Shown here: piece after piece, positions 42,941 to 51,263 of the stretch
Numbering within the stretch: position 1 is the first letter of the stretch
Layout of the letters: every line of letters begins with the position of its first letter
From: Caballeronia pedi
Lineage (GTDB): Bacteria > Pseudomonadota > Gammaproteobacteria > Burkholderiales > Burkholderiaceae
Length of the DNA stretch: 64,000 nucleotides
Assembly (NCBI RefSeq): GCF_001544915.2
Contig: NZ_FCOE02000029.1
Span: 36,107 to 100,106 of the forward strand
Direction of reading: 5' to 3'
Made by a program: the position numbers and the translations under genes
Notes under the pieces: model-generated
What the model was told of the DNA's origin: nothing
What the model saw: only the letters and a program-made list of their open reading frames with translations
Databases searched by the model: none

Positions 42941-43873
42941 TCAGTACGCCACGCGGCGCGGGCTCAGATAGAGGATGATGGCGCGCCCGTTGCGCGAACG
43001 CCGCCATTGGCCGCCCTGGGGAATCCCGACGGCCTGCGTATGCGTGCCGCAGCTCGGACACGGCGCGCTCGCGACGGGCGCAGCGCCGTCGTAGGCGGGT
43101 GCGCCCGTGCCACCGTCGTAATACGCGCCGGACGCCATGCGCGCGACGGGATAGCGGCGGGCCGGCGCGCCGAAGATCGGCAGCGGCGCCTGACGCGCGG
43201 CCGCGATGCCATTGCGCGAGATCGCGCGCATTGCGGGCAGCAGCCCCGGCGCGACCTGGCGTGCGGCACGCAGGAACGCGATGCGCGCGGCGCGGGCGGG
43301 CGGCATCTGCTGCGGCATCGCCGTGAGATGATGAGTCGCATGCTGACCGATGCGTACGAGGCGGCGCGCGACTTCGAATTCGCGGTCCTCGTTGCTGAGG
43401 CCTTCGAGTTCGAGGCCGAGCGCGCTGCCCGCCATGCTCGCGAGCTTGCCGCCGATCAGACCGCCCGCGCCGGGCACGACGAAGTTGCCGAGCGCGCTGC
43501 CGACGATAGGCAGGGCAGACTTCGCGGCGGAGCGCAGGATGCCGCCGAGCGCTTTCCCAGCCGATGATTTCGCGAAGCTGGTTGCCGCGCGCCCGACGGA
43601 TTTGATCAGCCCGCCGAGGAATTGCTCCATCTCCTGTTCGTTGCTGACGGCGAGCAGTTCGGCGGCGAGTTCCATCTCCTGCATTTCGCCCGAGACTTCG
43701 GTTTCGAATTCGTTCTCGAACTCGCTTTCGCCGACTTCGAATTCGCTTTCGAACTCGTTTTCGTTCTCGAATTCCTGAGCCATTTCCCCTGCCGCTTCGG
43801 CCGACAGTTCCTGCTCAAACTCGTTATAGCCGGGGCCCCATCCGGTGGGCCGGGAACTTCCGATATCGTGCAT
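42941..43873 (-). CDS. Glu/Phe-rich protein with glycine-zipper segment, first gene of sigma-54 operon
   Basis: 310 aa with four parts. Residues 18-60 are a Glu/Phe/Asn repeat (EFENENEFESEFE, EFENEFETE) in which every second or third residue is Phe. Residues about 104-155 are a small-residue hydrophobic stretch (GKALGGILRSAAKSALPIVG, then VVPGAGGLIGGKLASMAG) like glycine-zipper, membrane-active helices. A helical part with SNEDREFEVARRLVR follows. The C-terminus has CPSCG (272-276) and RNGRAIILYL. There is no signal peptide. Alternating Glu-Phe peptides can form beta sheets or amyloid-like assemblies, so a self-assembling or pore-forming product is possible. AAGGAG lies at the right distance from ATG 43873. 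Confidence 0.85.
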   Translation of the reverse strand: MHDIGSSRPTGWGPGYNEFEQELSAEAAGEMAQEFENENEFESEFEVGESEFENEFETEVSGEMQEMELAAELLAVSNEQEMEQFLGGLIKSVGRAATSFAKSSAGKALGGILRSAAKSALPIVGSALGNFVVPGAGGLIGGKLASMAGSALGLELEGLSNEDREFEVARRLVRIGQHATHHLTAMPQQMPPARAARIAFLRAARQVAPGLLPAMRAISRNGIAAARQAPLPIFGAPARRYPVARMASGAYYDGGTGAPAYDGAAPVASAPCPSCGTHTQAVGIPQGGQWRRSRNGRAIILYLSPRRVAY

Positions 43874-43928
43874 TTTGTCGCTCCTTTGCGCTGGTTGGCG
43901 AGACTCGAAGCTCGCACGCAGCCCTATT

Positions 43929-43944
43929 TGCAGGGGCCGTGCCA
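43929..43944 (-). promoter_or_regulatory. Sigma-54 (-24/-12) promoter of the six-gene operon
   Basis: The - strand reads TGGCACGGCCCCTGCA, against the consensus TGGCACG-N4-TTGC. The invariant GG and GC are exactly 10 bases apart. The -12 box has C in place of the first T. Transcription should begin near 43917, leaving a leader of about 44 bases before ATG 43873. A palindrome lies 18 bases upstream, and a sigma-54 activator gene lies at the operon's far end. Confidence 0.72.
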
Positions 43945-43961
43945 GTTTGAAGGGAGCCGCG

Positions 43962-43984
43962 AAAGCCTTGCCCCGCAAGGGTTT
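43962..43984. promoter_or_regulatory. Candidate activator-binding palindrome upstream of the sigma-54 promoter
   Basis: Arms AAAGCCTTGC and GCAAGGGTTT (9 of 10 positions complementary) flank a CCC centre. Its location, about 45-67 bases above the predicted start of transcription, is closer than most enhancer sites but workable. It is the clearest palindrome in the 273-base gap between the operon and the small gene at 44147. Confidence 0.45.
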
Positions 43985-44105
43985 CAGCGATGAGCGCAAG
44001 GAGCGCGGGCGAATGGCGCTTCGTTTCGCGCGGGCAGGATGGGGTTGCGGCGCGAAGGGCGCTTCGCAGGGCGGGGGGATTGGAACTGCTGGGGGAGTTG
44101 TTTCA

Positions 44106-44133
44106 GGGCCCGGAACGTTCGCGTCCCGGGCCC
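44106..44133 (-). terminator. GC-rich hairpin after the 55-aa gene
   Basis: GGGCCCGG (44106-44113) pairs with CCGGGCCC (44126-44133) around a 12-base loop, starting 14 bases beyond the stop of the small - strand gene. It is a strong stem without a T run, so it may be an imperfect terminator that isolates the small gene from the sigma-54 operon. Confidence 0.45.
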
Positions 44134-44146
44134 GCCTCGTGTCAGG

Positions 44147-44314
44147 CTAGTGCCACTTCGCGCTCTTGTGACGATTGCGGCCGATGACGTCCCACAGTTT
44201 CTTCGCCTGCTTCTGGACCGACCTGGCGTGCTCCTCGTGGTGAGGCTCCGCGTCTCCGGCTTGCGTGACCGTGGCGCCCCGCTTCGAGCGCTTGAATATC
44301 TCGGCGAATCTCAT
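44147..44314 (-). CDS. Small basic hypothetical protein
   Basis: 55 aa starting MRFAEIFKRSKRGA at ATG 44314, behind AGGAGG with good spacing; the frame to 44341 overlaps that site. It is Lys/Arg/His-rich (PHHEEHARSVQKQAKKLW, then GRNRHKSAKWH) and probably cytosolic and helical. It looks like a small conserved Burkholderia protein, unknown function. A hairpin follows its stop. Confidence 0.65.
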   Translation of the reverse strand: MRFAEIFKRSKRGATVTQAGDAEPHHEEHARSVQKQAKKLWDVIGRNRHKSAKWH

Positions 44315-44382
44315 CGCAACCTCCTTCTGCGGCAGGGACACCGCGAGAATAGTGTACGCCGGTTGGGTAGCTGGAGCGTCGT

Positions 44383-45333
44383 TCAGATCCCATACACCCG
44401 TGCTGTATTGTCATGAAACAACCGCAAGCGGTCCTCGACCGGATACCCCCGCACGATCTGCTTGAAACCATCGAAGATATCGGTCATGCGATCCACCACG
44501 CCATCCACCGGATAGTTGCTCGCGAACGAGCAACGCTGCGTGCCGAACACATCGATCGCGCCGCGCACGACCGGCCCGTTTGCCTCCACGCTCCAGCGCG
44601 CGCCGGGAATGCAGATTCCTGAAATCTTCAGGTGCACATTGGGTTCCCGCGCGACCTGTTCGAGCGCCCTGCGCCACGCGCTCAAGCCTTCTTCCGATCG
44701 ATCCGCAGGCAGCCCGCCATGATTGATGACGATCTGCGTAGAAGGAAAATCACGCGCCAGTTCCGCGGCCTCGTTGAAATGCCACCAGAAAACCTGCAAC
44801 TCGAAAAGCAGGCCGTGCGCGTGCAGCTTCGCGTAACCGTCACGCCATTTCGGATCGCGCATCGATCCCGGCGCCACGAAGCTATCCGTGTGCTCGGTGC
44901 GCGCCACGGCGGCCGGCTTGTGCCGAATGCCTTTGACCAGCGGATGACGGCCATAGACGCCGACGACCTCATCCACGTCTTCACGATCGAGCCACGCCTG
45001 GCCGCTCATCGCGTGCGGAAAGCCGTGTTCGCGTCGCAGCGATTCCACCCAGCGTAGCTCACCCAGCGGATCGGCCGGATTCCATTCGCCTTCGATGAGC
45101 ACCGTCTTCACGATCCTGTGATGCCCCGCCGCGCGCAAGTAATCGTCGGGCAAAAAGCTGCGACGAATGCTGTCGTAATTGCCGTAGCGGAAGTTCTTCA
45201 CCGGCTTGTCCGCGAGCCACGGAAAATAATTGCGCTCGACATCGAAGAAATGCTGATGCGCGTCCGCGATGGGCAAATCATCGTCCGCGCCGGTTTCGAG
45301 GAAGCGGCGGCGAAGTTCCATAACATCTGACAT
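44383..45333 (-). CDS. Amidohydrolase-2 (COG3618-type, lactonase-like)
   Basis: 316 aa TIM-barrel hydrolase, last gene of the second TRAP operon. IADAHQHFFD is the strand-1 motif, TVLIEGEWN strand 2, QIVINHGGLP strand 6, and CSFASNYPVDG strand 8, again with Asn in place of the usual Asp. COG3618 proteins include sugar lactonases and 2-pyrone-4,6-dicarboxylate lactonase. It is 11 bases after its paralog at 45345-46271, with which it shares motif order, so the two may act on related lactones or successive steps. Confidence 0.88.
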   Translation of the reverse strand: MSDVMELRRRFLETGADDDLPIADAHQHFFDVERNYFPWLADKPVKNFRYGNYDSIRRSFLPDDYLRAAGHHRIVKTVLIEGEWNPADPLGELRWVESLRREHGFPHAMSGQAWLDREDVDEVVGVYGRHPLVKGIRHKPAAVARTEHTDSFVAPGSMRDPKWRDGYAKLHAHGLLFELQVFWWHFNEAAELARDFPSTQIVINHGGLPADRSEEGLSAWRRALEQVAREPNVHLKISGICIPGARWSVEANGPVVRGAIDVFGTQRCSFASNYPVDGVVDRMTDIFDGFKQIVRGYPVEDRLRLFHDNTARVYGI

Positions 45334-45344
45334 GGGCGATATCC

Positions 45345-46271
45345 CTAAACCTTCATGCGATAAAACCGCAGCGCGTTGCGGTAGAAAATCTTTTCCGATG
45401 CGTCACGTCCGAGCGGTCCGAGCATCGTTCTCATGCTGTCGACGAGCGCGTCGTAACTCACCCTCAATCCCGCGACGGGAAAGTTGCTCGCGAACATGCA
45501 ACGATCGACGCCGAAGATCGAGACCGCATCGAGGACGATCCGGCGATTGTCGTCGTAGTTCCAGGGCGCATCTTTCAGGCCGAATTCCGAGAGCTTCACG
45601 AACACGTTCGGCTGTCTCGCGAGCCGTTCCATGCCGCGTCGCCAGCGCGCGAGACCTTCATCGCTCCGGTCCCACGGAAAGCCCGTGTGATTCAACGCGA
45701 TCGGCGTGTTCGGGAAAGCGCTCGCCACGTCGGCGGCATCGGCGAGATGCCAGGGCGGCACGCGCAAGTCCCACGAGAAACCGAACTTGTCGAGCAACGC
45801 AAAGCCTCGCAGCCACGCCGGGTCCCGCATCGTGCCGCGCCGATCGTCGAGCGGCGCATCAGGACGAGGCGACGTCACCGGCTTGGAACGAATGCCGCGC
45901 ACGAGCGGATACGCGGCGTGTTGCGCGAGAATCTCCTCGGTGTCGGGCTGATCGAACCACGCATGCGCGATCACGGCGTTCGGAAAGCCGGCCCTGTCAT
46001 GCACTTCGTGGAGCCAGCGCGTCTCGGCGACCTGTTCATCGCGCGCACGTTCCGCTTCGATATGCACCGTGCCGATCACTGGTTGCGCGCTCACCGCCGC
46101 GAGATAATCCTTGGCAAGAAAGTCGCGGCAGATGCCGCGGTAATCGCCGAGGAAGAATGCGTCGTGATAGTCGTCCTGCAACCACGGATAACGGCCCGTC
46201 GAAAGATCCCAGAGATGATGATGCGCATCGATGATCGGAATCTGGTCCGGCCCAATGTCTTTCATGTGCAT
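45345..46271 (-). CDS. Amidohydrolase-2 (COG3618-type, lactonase-like)
   Basis: 308 aa. IIDAHHHLWDL, TVHIEAE, IALNHTGFPWDRSDEG and CMFASNFPVAG are the barrel motifs. Two ATGs lie close together (46271 and 46265) and neither has a strong ribosome site. It begins 12 bases after the TRAP permease stop. Paired with the neighbour at 44383, it suggests that the imported substrate, or a product of it, is a lactone. Confidence 0.88.
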   Translation of the reverse strand: MHMKDIGPDQIPIIDAHHHLWDLSTGRYPWLQDDYHDAFFLGDYRGICRDFLAKDYLAAVSAQPVIGTVHIEAERARDEQVAETRWLHEVHDRAGFPNAVIAHAWFDQPDTEEILAQHAAYPLVRGIRSKPVTSPRPDAPLDDRRGTMRDPAWLRGFALLDKFGFSWDLRVPPWHLADAADVASAFPNTPIALNHTGFPWDRSDEGLARWRRGMERLARQPNVFVKLSEFGLKDAPWNYDDNRRIVLDAVSIFGVDRCMFASNFPVAGLRVSYDALVDSMRTMLGPLGRDASEKIFYRNALRFYRMKV

Positions 46272-46283
46272 AAGATCGGTCGA

Positions 46284-48182
46284 TCAATGGTCCGGGAGAA
46301 AGCCGGTCGACACCCACGGCACTGCGACGAGCACGAGCAGCGCAACCGCGAGCGCTCCGAGATACGGCCACACGCGTTTCATCGCGCCGTCCGGATCGAC
46401 CTTCGCAATCGCGCAGGCCGCATAGAAGCCCACGCCGAAGGGCGGCGCGAACAGCCCGAGGCCCATCGCGAAGATGGCGACCATCGCGTAGTGGACGTCG
46501 TTGATGCCGAGCGAGCGCGCCACCGGAAACAGCAGCGGGCCGAACAGCACGATCGCGGGAATGCCTTCGAGGAAGCTGCCGAGCAACACGAACGCCAGCG
46601 CCGATATCAACAGGAAGCCCATCGAACCGCCGGGCGCCGTCGACATCAACAGCGCAAGCTCGCGTGAGAAGCCCGACTGCGTCAAGGCCCAGGCCATCGC
46701 GGTCGCGCAGCCGATGATGATCAGAATCGCCCCCGACAGCGAAGCCGTGCCGACGATGATCGGATAGAGCCGGTTCCACTTGAACGAGCGATAGAAGATC
46801 AGACCGACGACGAACGTATACGCGACGCCGACCGAAGCGACTTCGGTTGCGGTGGCGATCCCTTCGACGACCGCCGCGCGAATCACGAACGGCAGCGCCA
46901 GCGCGGGCAGCGCGAACAGAAACGCGCGGCCGACTTCACGCGGCTTCGCGCGCGCGACTTCCTTCAGCTCGCGTTTGCGGTTCTTCATCCAGATGACGGC
47001 GATCATCGCGAGCGCGCCCACGACCGCCGGCATGAAGCCGCCCGTGAACAACGCGGAGATCGATACGCCCGTCACCGAGCCGATGGTGATCAGCACGAGA
47101 CTCGGCGGAATGGTCTCCGACATCGCGCCCGATGCGCTCAGCATCGCGACGAGTTCGTTTTCATCCTCGCCGCGCTTCTTCATCTCGGGAAAGAGCGCCG
47201 GCGCGACGGCGGCCATATCTGCGGCCTTGGACCCCGAAATGCCGCTGACGAGATAGATCGCGCCGATCAGCACGTACGAGAGCCCGCCCTTGAAATGCCC
47301 GATCAGCGACGCGAGAAAGCGGATCATCGCCTGCGCCATGCCCATCGCCTCGATGAGCGCGCCGAGAAACACGAACAGCGGAATCGCGAGCAGGATCAGA
47401 CTCGACATGCCTTCGTCGATGCGGCCCATCACGACGAGCATGGGCGTGAGCGTTACGGTGCTCAGATACGCGACGGTCGACAGGCCGAACGCCACCATGA
47501 TCGGCACACCGATGACCACCATGAACACGACGGCCACGACGAAGAAGATCACGAGGTTCCAGTTGCCCAGCGCGGTCATCGCGACCTTGAAGGTCATCAG
47601 CGCGGCCGCGACGCCGCCGACCGCGAGCGCCGAGATCACGAAGTGCAACGCACGCGCCTGCTCCATGAGACGCGCGACGGAAATCGCGAGCATCAGCGTG
47701 AGACCGACCGCGAGCGCCGCGACGCGATAGCCGTTGGAGATTTCCAGCGCCGCGCTCGTGATCGCCCATTCTTCCGACACGTACTCCCATGCCGGCGATA
47801 GCAGCATCATGATGAACGCGATGACGATCACCGCGCCGAAGGTATCGACGAACGCGCGCCTCGCGGGTTGCAGATGCGCGATGAACGTCGTGAGCCTCAT
47901 GTGTTCGTTGCGGCGCAACGCGATCACCGTGCCCAGCATCGCGAGCCAGATGAAGAGCAGTGTCGCGAGCTCGTCGCCCCAGATCAGCGGATCGTGCAGC
48001 ACGTATCGACAGAACACGTTGGCGAACAGCAGCACAACTTCGGCCACGACCAGTGCCGCGGCGCAGAGTTCGGTCGACCAGCGGATGCAGGCATCGAGAA
48101 TGTGGCCCGCTCTTGCAACCGGCCCTAGCGGCTTGCTCGCGCTCGCCACAGGCATGGCTCCCAAAGAAACGTCAGTGCTCAT
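46284..48182 (-). CDS. TRAP transporter permease, small and large subunits fused (DctQ-DctM)
   Basis: 632 aa. The DctQ part has LIWGDELATLLFIWLAMLG; the DctM part has GISGSKAADMAAVAP, IPPSLVLITIGSVTGVS and LFAPPFGVGFYAACAI. It is very similar to the permease at 1829-3700, and the two are paralogs. ATG 48182 follows AAGGAG; a longer frame upstream runs through the dctP gene and is rejected. It works with the receptor at 48197-49228, 14 bases upstream. Confidence 0.95.
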   Translation of the reverse strand: MSTDVSLGAMPVASASKPLGPVARAGHILDACIRWSTELCAAALVVAEVVLLFANVFCRYVLHDPLIWGDELATLLFIWLAMLGTVIALRRNEHMRLTTFIAHLQPARRAFVDTFGAVIVIAFIMMLLSPAWEYVSEEWAITSAALEISNGYRVAALAVGLTLMLAISVARLMEQARALHFVISALAVGGVAAALMTFKVAMTALGNWNLVIFFVVAVVFMVVIGVPIMVAFGLSTVAYLSTVTLTPMLVVMGRIDEGMSSLILLAIPLFVFLGALIEAMGMAQAMIRFLASLIGHFKGGLSYVLIGAIYLVSGISGSKAADMAAVAPALFPEMKKRGEDENELVAMLSASGAMSETIPPSLVLITIGSVTGVSISALFTGGFMPAVVGALAMIAVIWMKNRKRELKEVARAKPREVGRAFLFALPALALPFVIRAAVVEGIATATEVASVGVAYTFVVGLIFYRSFKWNRLYPIIVGTASLSGAILIIIGCATAMAWALTQSGFSRELALLMSTAPGGSMGFLLISALAFVLLGSFLEGIPAIVLFGPLLFPVARSLGINDVHYAMVAIFAMGLGLFAPPFGVGFYAACAIAKVDPDGAMKRVWPYLGALAVALLVLVAVPWVSTGFLPDH

Positions 48183-48196
48183 GATCCGCTCCTTGC

Positions 48197-49228
48197 TCAC
48201 GAAAGCTGCCCGGAATACTTCTCTAGCAGCGTCCACGCCGCATCGCCGTATTTCTTCTTCCACTCGGCGTAGAAGCCCTTTTGCTGCAGGTCGGTGCGGA
48301 ACGCCTGCTGGTCGACCTTGTTGAACGTGACGCCCTTGGACGTGAGCATCGGTTCGAGACTCTGGTTGAGGCGGATGACTTCCTCGCGTTGCTTCATCGC
48401 CGCTTCGTTGATGTTGCGCGCGACGACGTCCTGCACGTCTTTCGGCAGTTTCGGCCAGGTCTTGCCGCTCGCGAGCAGCCAGAAGCCGTTCCAGATATGC
48501 CCCGTCAGCGAGCAATACTTCTGTACCTCGTAGAAGCGCGCCGACTGCACCACGACGAGCGGATTCTCCTGGCCTTCGACGACTTTCGTCTGCAGCGCGG
48601 AGTACGTCTCGTTGATGCTGATGCCGGTGGGCGCCGCGCCGAAGGTCTTGAACATCGAAGTCCATAGCGGGCTGACCAGCACGCGGATCTTGAAGCCCTT
48701 GAGGTCGGCGGGCGTCCTGATGGGCCGCGTCGAACTCGTGATCTGCCGGAAGCCGTTGTTCCACACCTTGTCCATCGCGATGAGGCCGGTCTTCGCCGCT
48801 TCGGCGCGCACGTGCCGGCCGAGATCGCCGTCCATCGCGGCCCACACGGCGTCGTAGTCCTTGAAGGCGAAGGGCACGCTCTCGATCGACGCAACCGGTA
48901 CGAGCGTCGAAAGAATCGCGCCGGGCAGCGGAATGAAATCGACGCCGCCCGCGCGGACCTGCGAAAGCATGTCGGTGTCGCCGCCCATCTGCGCGTTCGC
49001 GAAGACCTGAAGATCGACGCGGCCGTTCGTCTCCTTTTTGATCGCGGCGGAGGCCTCGCGCATGTGCGCGTTGAGCGGATGACTGTCCGGCAGGCTGCTC
49101 GCGTATTTGAGGACGATGGGCGCGGCCTGCGCGAATGCGCGCGTCGGCAGGCTCACGCCCGTCGCCGTGGCGGCTACGGCCAGTCCCGCCGTCGTCAGGA
49201 AATCCCGACGCGTGATGATTCGACTCAT
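48197..49228 (-). CDS. dctP: TRAP transporter substrate-binding protein (DctP family)
   Basis: 343 aa with a Tat-type signal (TRRDFLTTAGLAVAATATG...RAFA). NAQMGGDTDMLSQVRAGGVDF and LKGFKIRVLVSPLW correspond to the same positions in the receptor at 792-1832, so the two TRAP systems are related, but the binding regions differ enough to expect another ligand. AGGAGA precedes the ATG. Operon order: alcohol dehydrogenase, enoyl-CoA hydratase, CoA transferase, then this. Confidence 0.94.
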   Translation of the reverse strand: MSRIITRRDFLTTAGLAVAATATGVSLPTRAFAQAAPIVLKYASSLPDSHPLNAHMREASAAIKKETNGRVDLQVFANAQMGGDTDMLSQVRAGGVDFIPLPGAILSTLVPVASIESVPFAFKDYDAVWAAMDGDLGRHVRAEAAKTGLIAMDKVWNNGFRQITSSTRPIRTPADLKGFKIRVLVSPLWTSMFKTFGAAPTGISINETYSALQTKVVEGQENPLVVVQSARFYEVQKYCSLTGHIWNGFWLLASGKTWPKLPKDVQDVVARNINEAAMKQREEVIRLNQSLEPMLTSKGVTFNKVDQQAFRTDLQQKGFYAEWKKKYGDAAWTLLEKYSGQLS

Positions 49229-49270
49229 GTTTGTCTCCTGAACTCTGTCATGCGCGATGGCTCGCGTCTG

Positions 49271-50470
49271 TTATTGCGCCAAGGCCACGATTGCCTTCTC
49301 TTCGATCAGCCGATCGACTTGCGCCGCCGAATAGCCCGATTCCCTCAACACTTCTCTCGTGTGCTGGCCGAGCAGCGGCGCGGGACGGCTTCCGGAACGC
49401 TTCGCATCGGAGAAGTGAATCGGCAGGCCGAGGCCTCGGACCTTGCCGGCCAGCGGATGATCGGTCTCGACGACCATCTCGCGCGCGATCGTCTGCGGAT
49501 GCGCGAGCGCCGCGGCGATATCGAGCACCGGGCCCGCGGGCAGACCGATGCGGTCGAACTGCGCCATCCATTCGTCCGTGCTTCGGCGCACCAGCAGTTC
49601 ATTGAGGATCGCAACGAGCGCCTCGCGATGCTGGAGCCGCAGCGCGTTCGTCGTGAAGCGTGGGTCGCTCGCGAGTTCCGGCGCATCGAGCACGTCGAGC
49701 AGCCGTTCGTAGTTGCTCTGATTGGCCGCGCCGATGTTGATCCAGCCATCGCTCGTCTTGAAGACCTGATACGGCGCGCTCGTCGAATTGGCGGACCCCA
49801 TCTTGGGCAGAATGGTGCCGTCCGCGAGATAGCTCGCCGCTGGCCAGAACATCTGCTGCAGGCCCGCTTCGAAGAGCGATGTGTCGACCATCTGCCCGCG
49901 CCCGGTGCGCAGCTTCTGCGCGTACGCTGCCGCGATGCCGAGCGCCGCGAGAATGCCCGAGTTGATGTCGGCCACGGGCGAACCAGCCTTGACGGGCTCG
50001 CGTCCCTCTTCGCCCGTCATGCTCATCATGCCGCTCATGCCTTGCGCAATGAGGTCGAAACCGCCCTTCTCGCCGAACGGACCCGTACGGCCGAAACCCG
50101 AAATCGCGCAGTAGATCAGCCCCGGATTGAGTTCCTTGAGCGTGTCGTAGCCCAGGCCGAACTTTTCCATCGTTCCGGCGCGATAGTTTTCGGTGACGAC
50201 ATCCGCGTCCGCCAACAGGCGCTTCAATACTTCGCGGCCGCCTTCGCTCTTCAGATTGAGCCCGATGCCGCGCTTGTTGCGATTGACGATCATGAACGAC
50301 GCGGATTCGCCGCTCGGCAGAATCGGCGAGAAGCGGCGCGAATCGTCGCCGTCGGGCACTTTCTCGACCTTGACCACATCCGCGCCCATATCGGCGAGCA
50401 TCATGCCGCACACCGGGCCGGACATGATGTGCGCGAGTTCAACCACTTTCATTCCACTCAGCGGACCCAT
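49271..50470 (-). CDS. CaiB/BaiF (family III) CoA transferase
   Basis: 399 aa. Family III CoA transferases move CoA between acids; the catalytic Asp should be that in SPVADINSGILAALG, and the opening LSGMKVVELAHIMSGPVCGMMLADMGADVVKVEK is the family signature. It probably activates the imported acid as its CoA thioester for the hydratase encoded just upstream. The start is 2 bases from the hydratase stop, implying coupled translation. Confidence 0.92.
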   Translation of the reverse strand: MGPLSGMKVVELAHIMSGPVCGMMLADMGADVVKVEKVPDGDDSRRFSPILPSGESASFMIVNRNKRGIGLNLKSEGGREVLKRLLADADVVTENYRAGTMEKFGLGYDTLKELNPGLIYCAISGFGRTGPFGEKGGFDLIAQGMSGMMSMTGEEGREPVKAGSPVADINSGILAALGIAAAYAQKLRTGRGQMVDTSLFEAGLQQMFWPAASYLADGTILPKMGSANSTSAPYQVFKTSDGWINIGAANQSNYERLLDVLDAPELASDPRFTTNALRLQHREALVAILNELLVRRSTDEWMAQFDRIGLPAGPVLDIAAALAHPQTIAREMVVETDHPLAGKVRGLGLPIHFSDAKRSGSRPAPLLGQHTREVLRESGYSAAQVDRLIEEKAIVALAQ

Positions 50471-50471
50471 T

Positions 50472-51251
50472 TCACTTTCCCTTGAAGACTGGCTTCTGTT
50501 TTGCGTTGAATGCTTGCGCGCCGATGCGAAAGTCCTCGGTGTCGAAGCAATCGAAGGCCGATTCGATATCGGCGGCGGATAGTGCGGGCGAACGCGTCAG
50601 CGTGTTCGCAGCTTGCTTGTGCCAGCGCGCGACGAGCGGCGCGCCGCGCGCAATGCGCCGCGCGGTGGCGATGGCTTCTTCCTCGACGGCGTCGTCGGCG
50701 ACCACGCGCGATGTCAGCCCTTTCGCGAGCGCTTCTTGTGCATTGAAGATGCGTCCTTCGAGCACGATCTCCATCGCGACCGGACGGCCCGCGAGACGAA
50801 TCAGCGCACCGAGTTCGGCGCAGGACATCGTGAGGCCGAGTTGTCCGACGGGCGCACCGAAGCGGCTCGATTCGCCGCAGATGCGGATATCGCAGAGCGA
50901 CGCGATCTCGAGCCCGCCGCCGACGCATACGCCGTGAATCATCGCGACGACGGGATGGCGGCAACGCTCGATCGCCTCCATTGCGGCTGTCGTGATTTCG
51001 GCATACGCACGCGCCTGCTCGCGATTCGAACGAAGCGTGGCGAACTCGCCGATATCCGCCCCCGCCGCGAACGCTTTCGATCCGGCGCCGCGCAGCACGA
51101 CGCATCGAACGCCGTCATCGTCCGACAGTTCGTTCATCGCCGCGCCGAGATCGCGCCACATCGAGAGCGTGAGCGCGTTCATCTTCGCGGGGTTGTCGAG
51201 CGAAACGACGGCGATATCGCCGTCCCGCTCGATGGTCAGCATGTCTCCCAT
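50472..51251 (-). CDS. Enoyl-CoA hydratase/isomerase-family protein
   Basis: 259 aa crotonase-fold enzyme. AFAAGADIGEF and IHGVCVGGGLEIASLCDIRICGESSRFGAP make the oxyanion hole and CoA site. The usual catalytic Glu region (ASLCDIR) has Asp at one position, so hydratase, isomerase and hydrolase activities are all possible. GAGGAAG precedes ATG 51251. It lies between the dehydrogenase and the CoA transferase, consistent with a short beta-oxidation-like step. Confidence 0.92.
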   Translation of the reverse strand: MGDMLTIERDGDIAVVSLDNPAKMNALTLSMWRDLGAAMNELSDDDGVRCVVLRGAGSKAFAAGADIGEFATLRSNREQARAYAEITTAAMEAIERCRHPVVAMIHGVCVGGGLEIASLCDIRICGESSRFGAPVGQLGLTMSCAELGALIRLAGRPVAMEIVLEGRIFNAQEALAKGLTSRVVADDAVEEEAIATARRIARGAPLVARWHKQAANTLTRSPALSAADIESAFDCFDTEDFRIGAQAFNAKQKPVFKGK

Positions 51252-51263
51252 GTCTTCCTCAGG

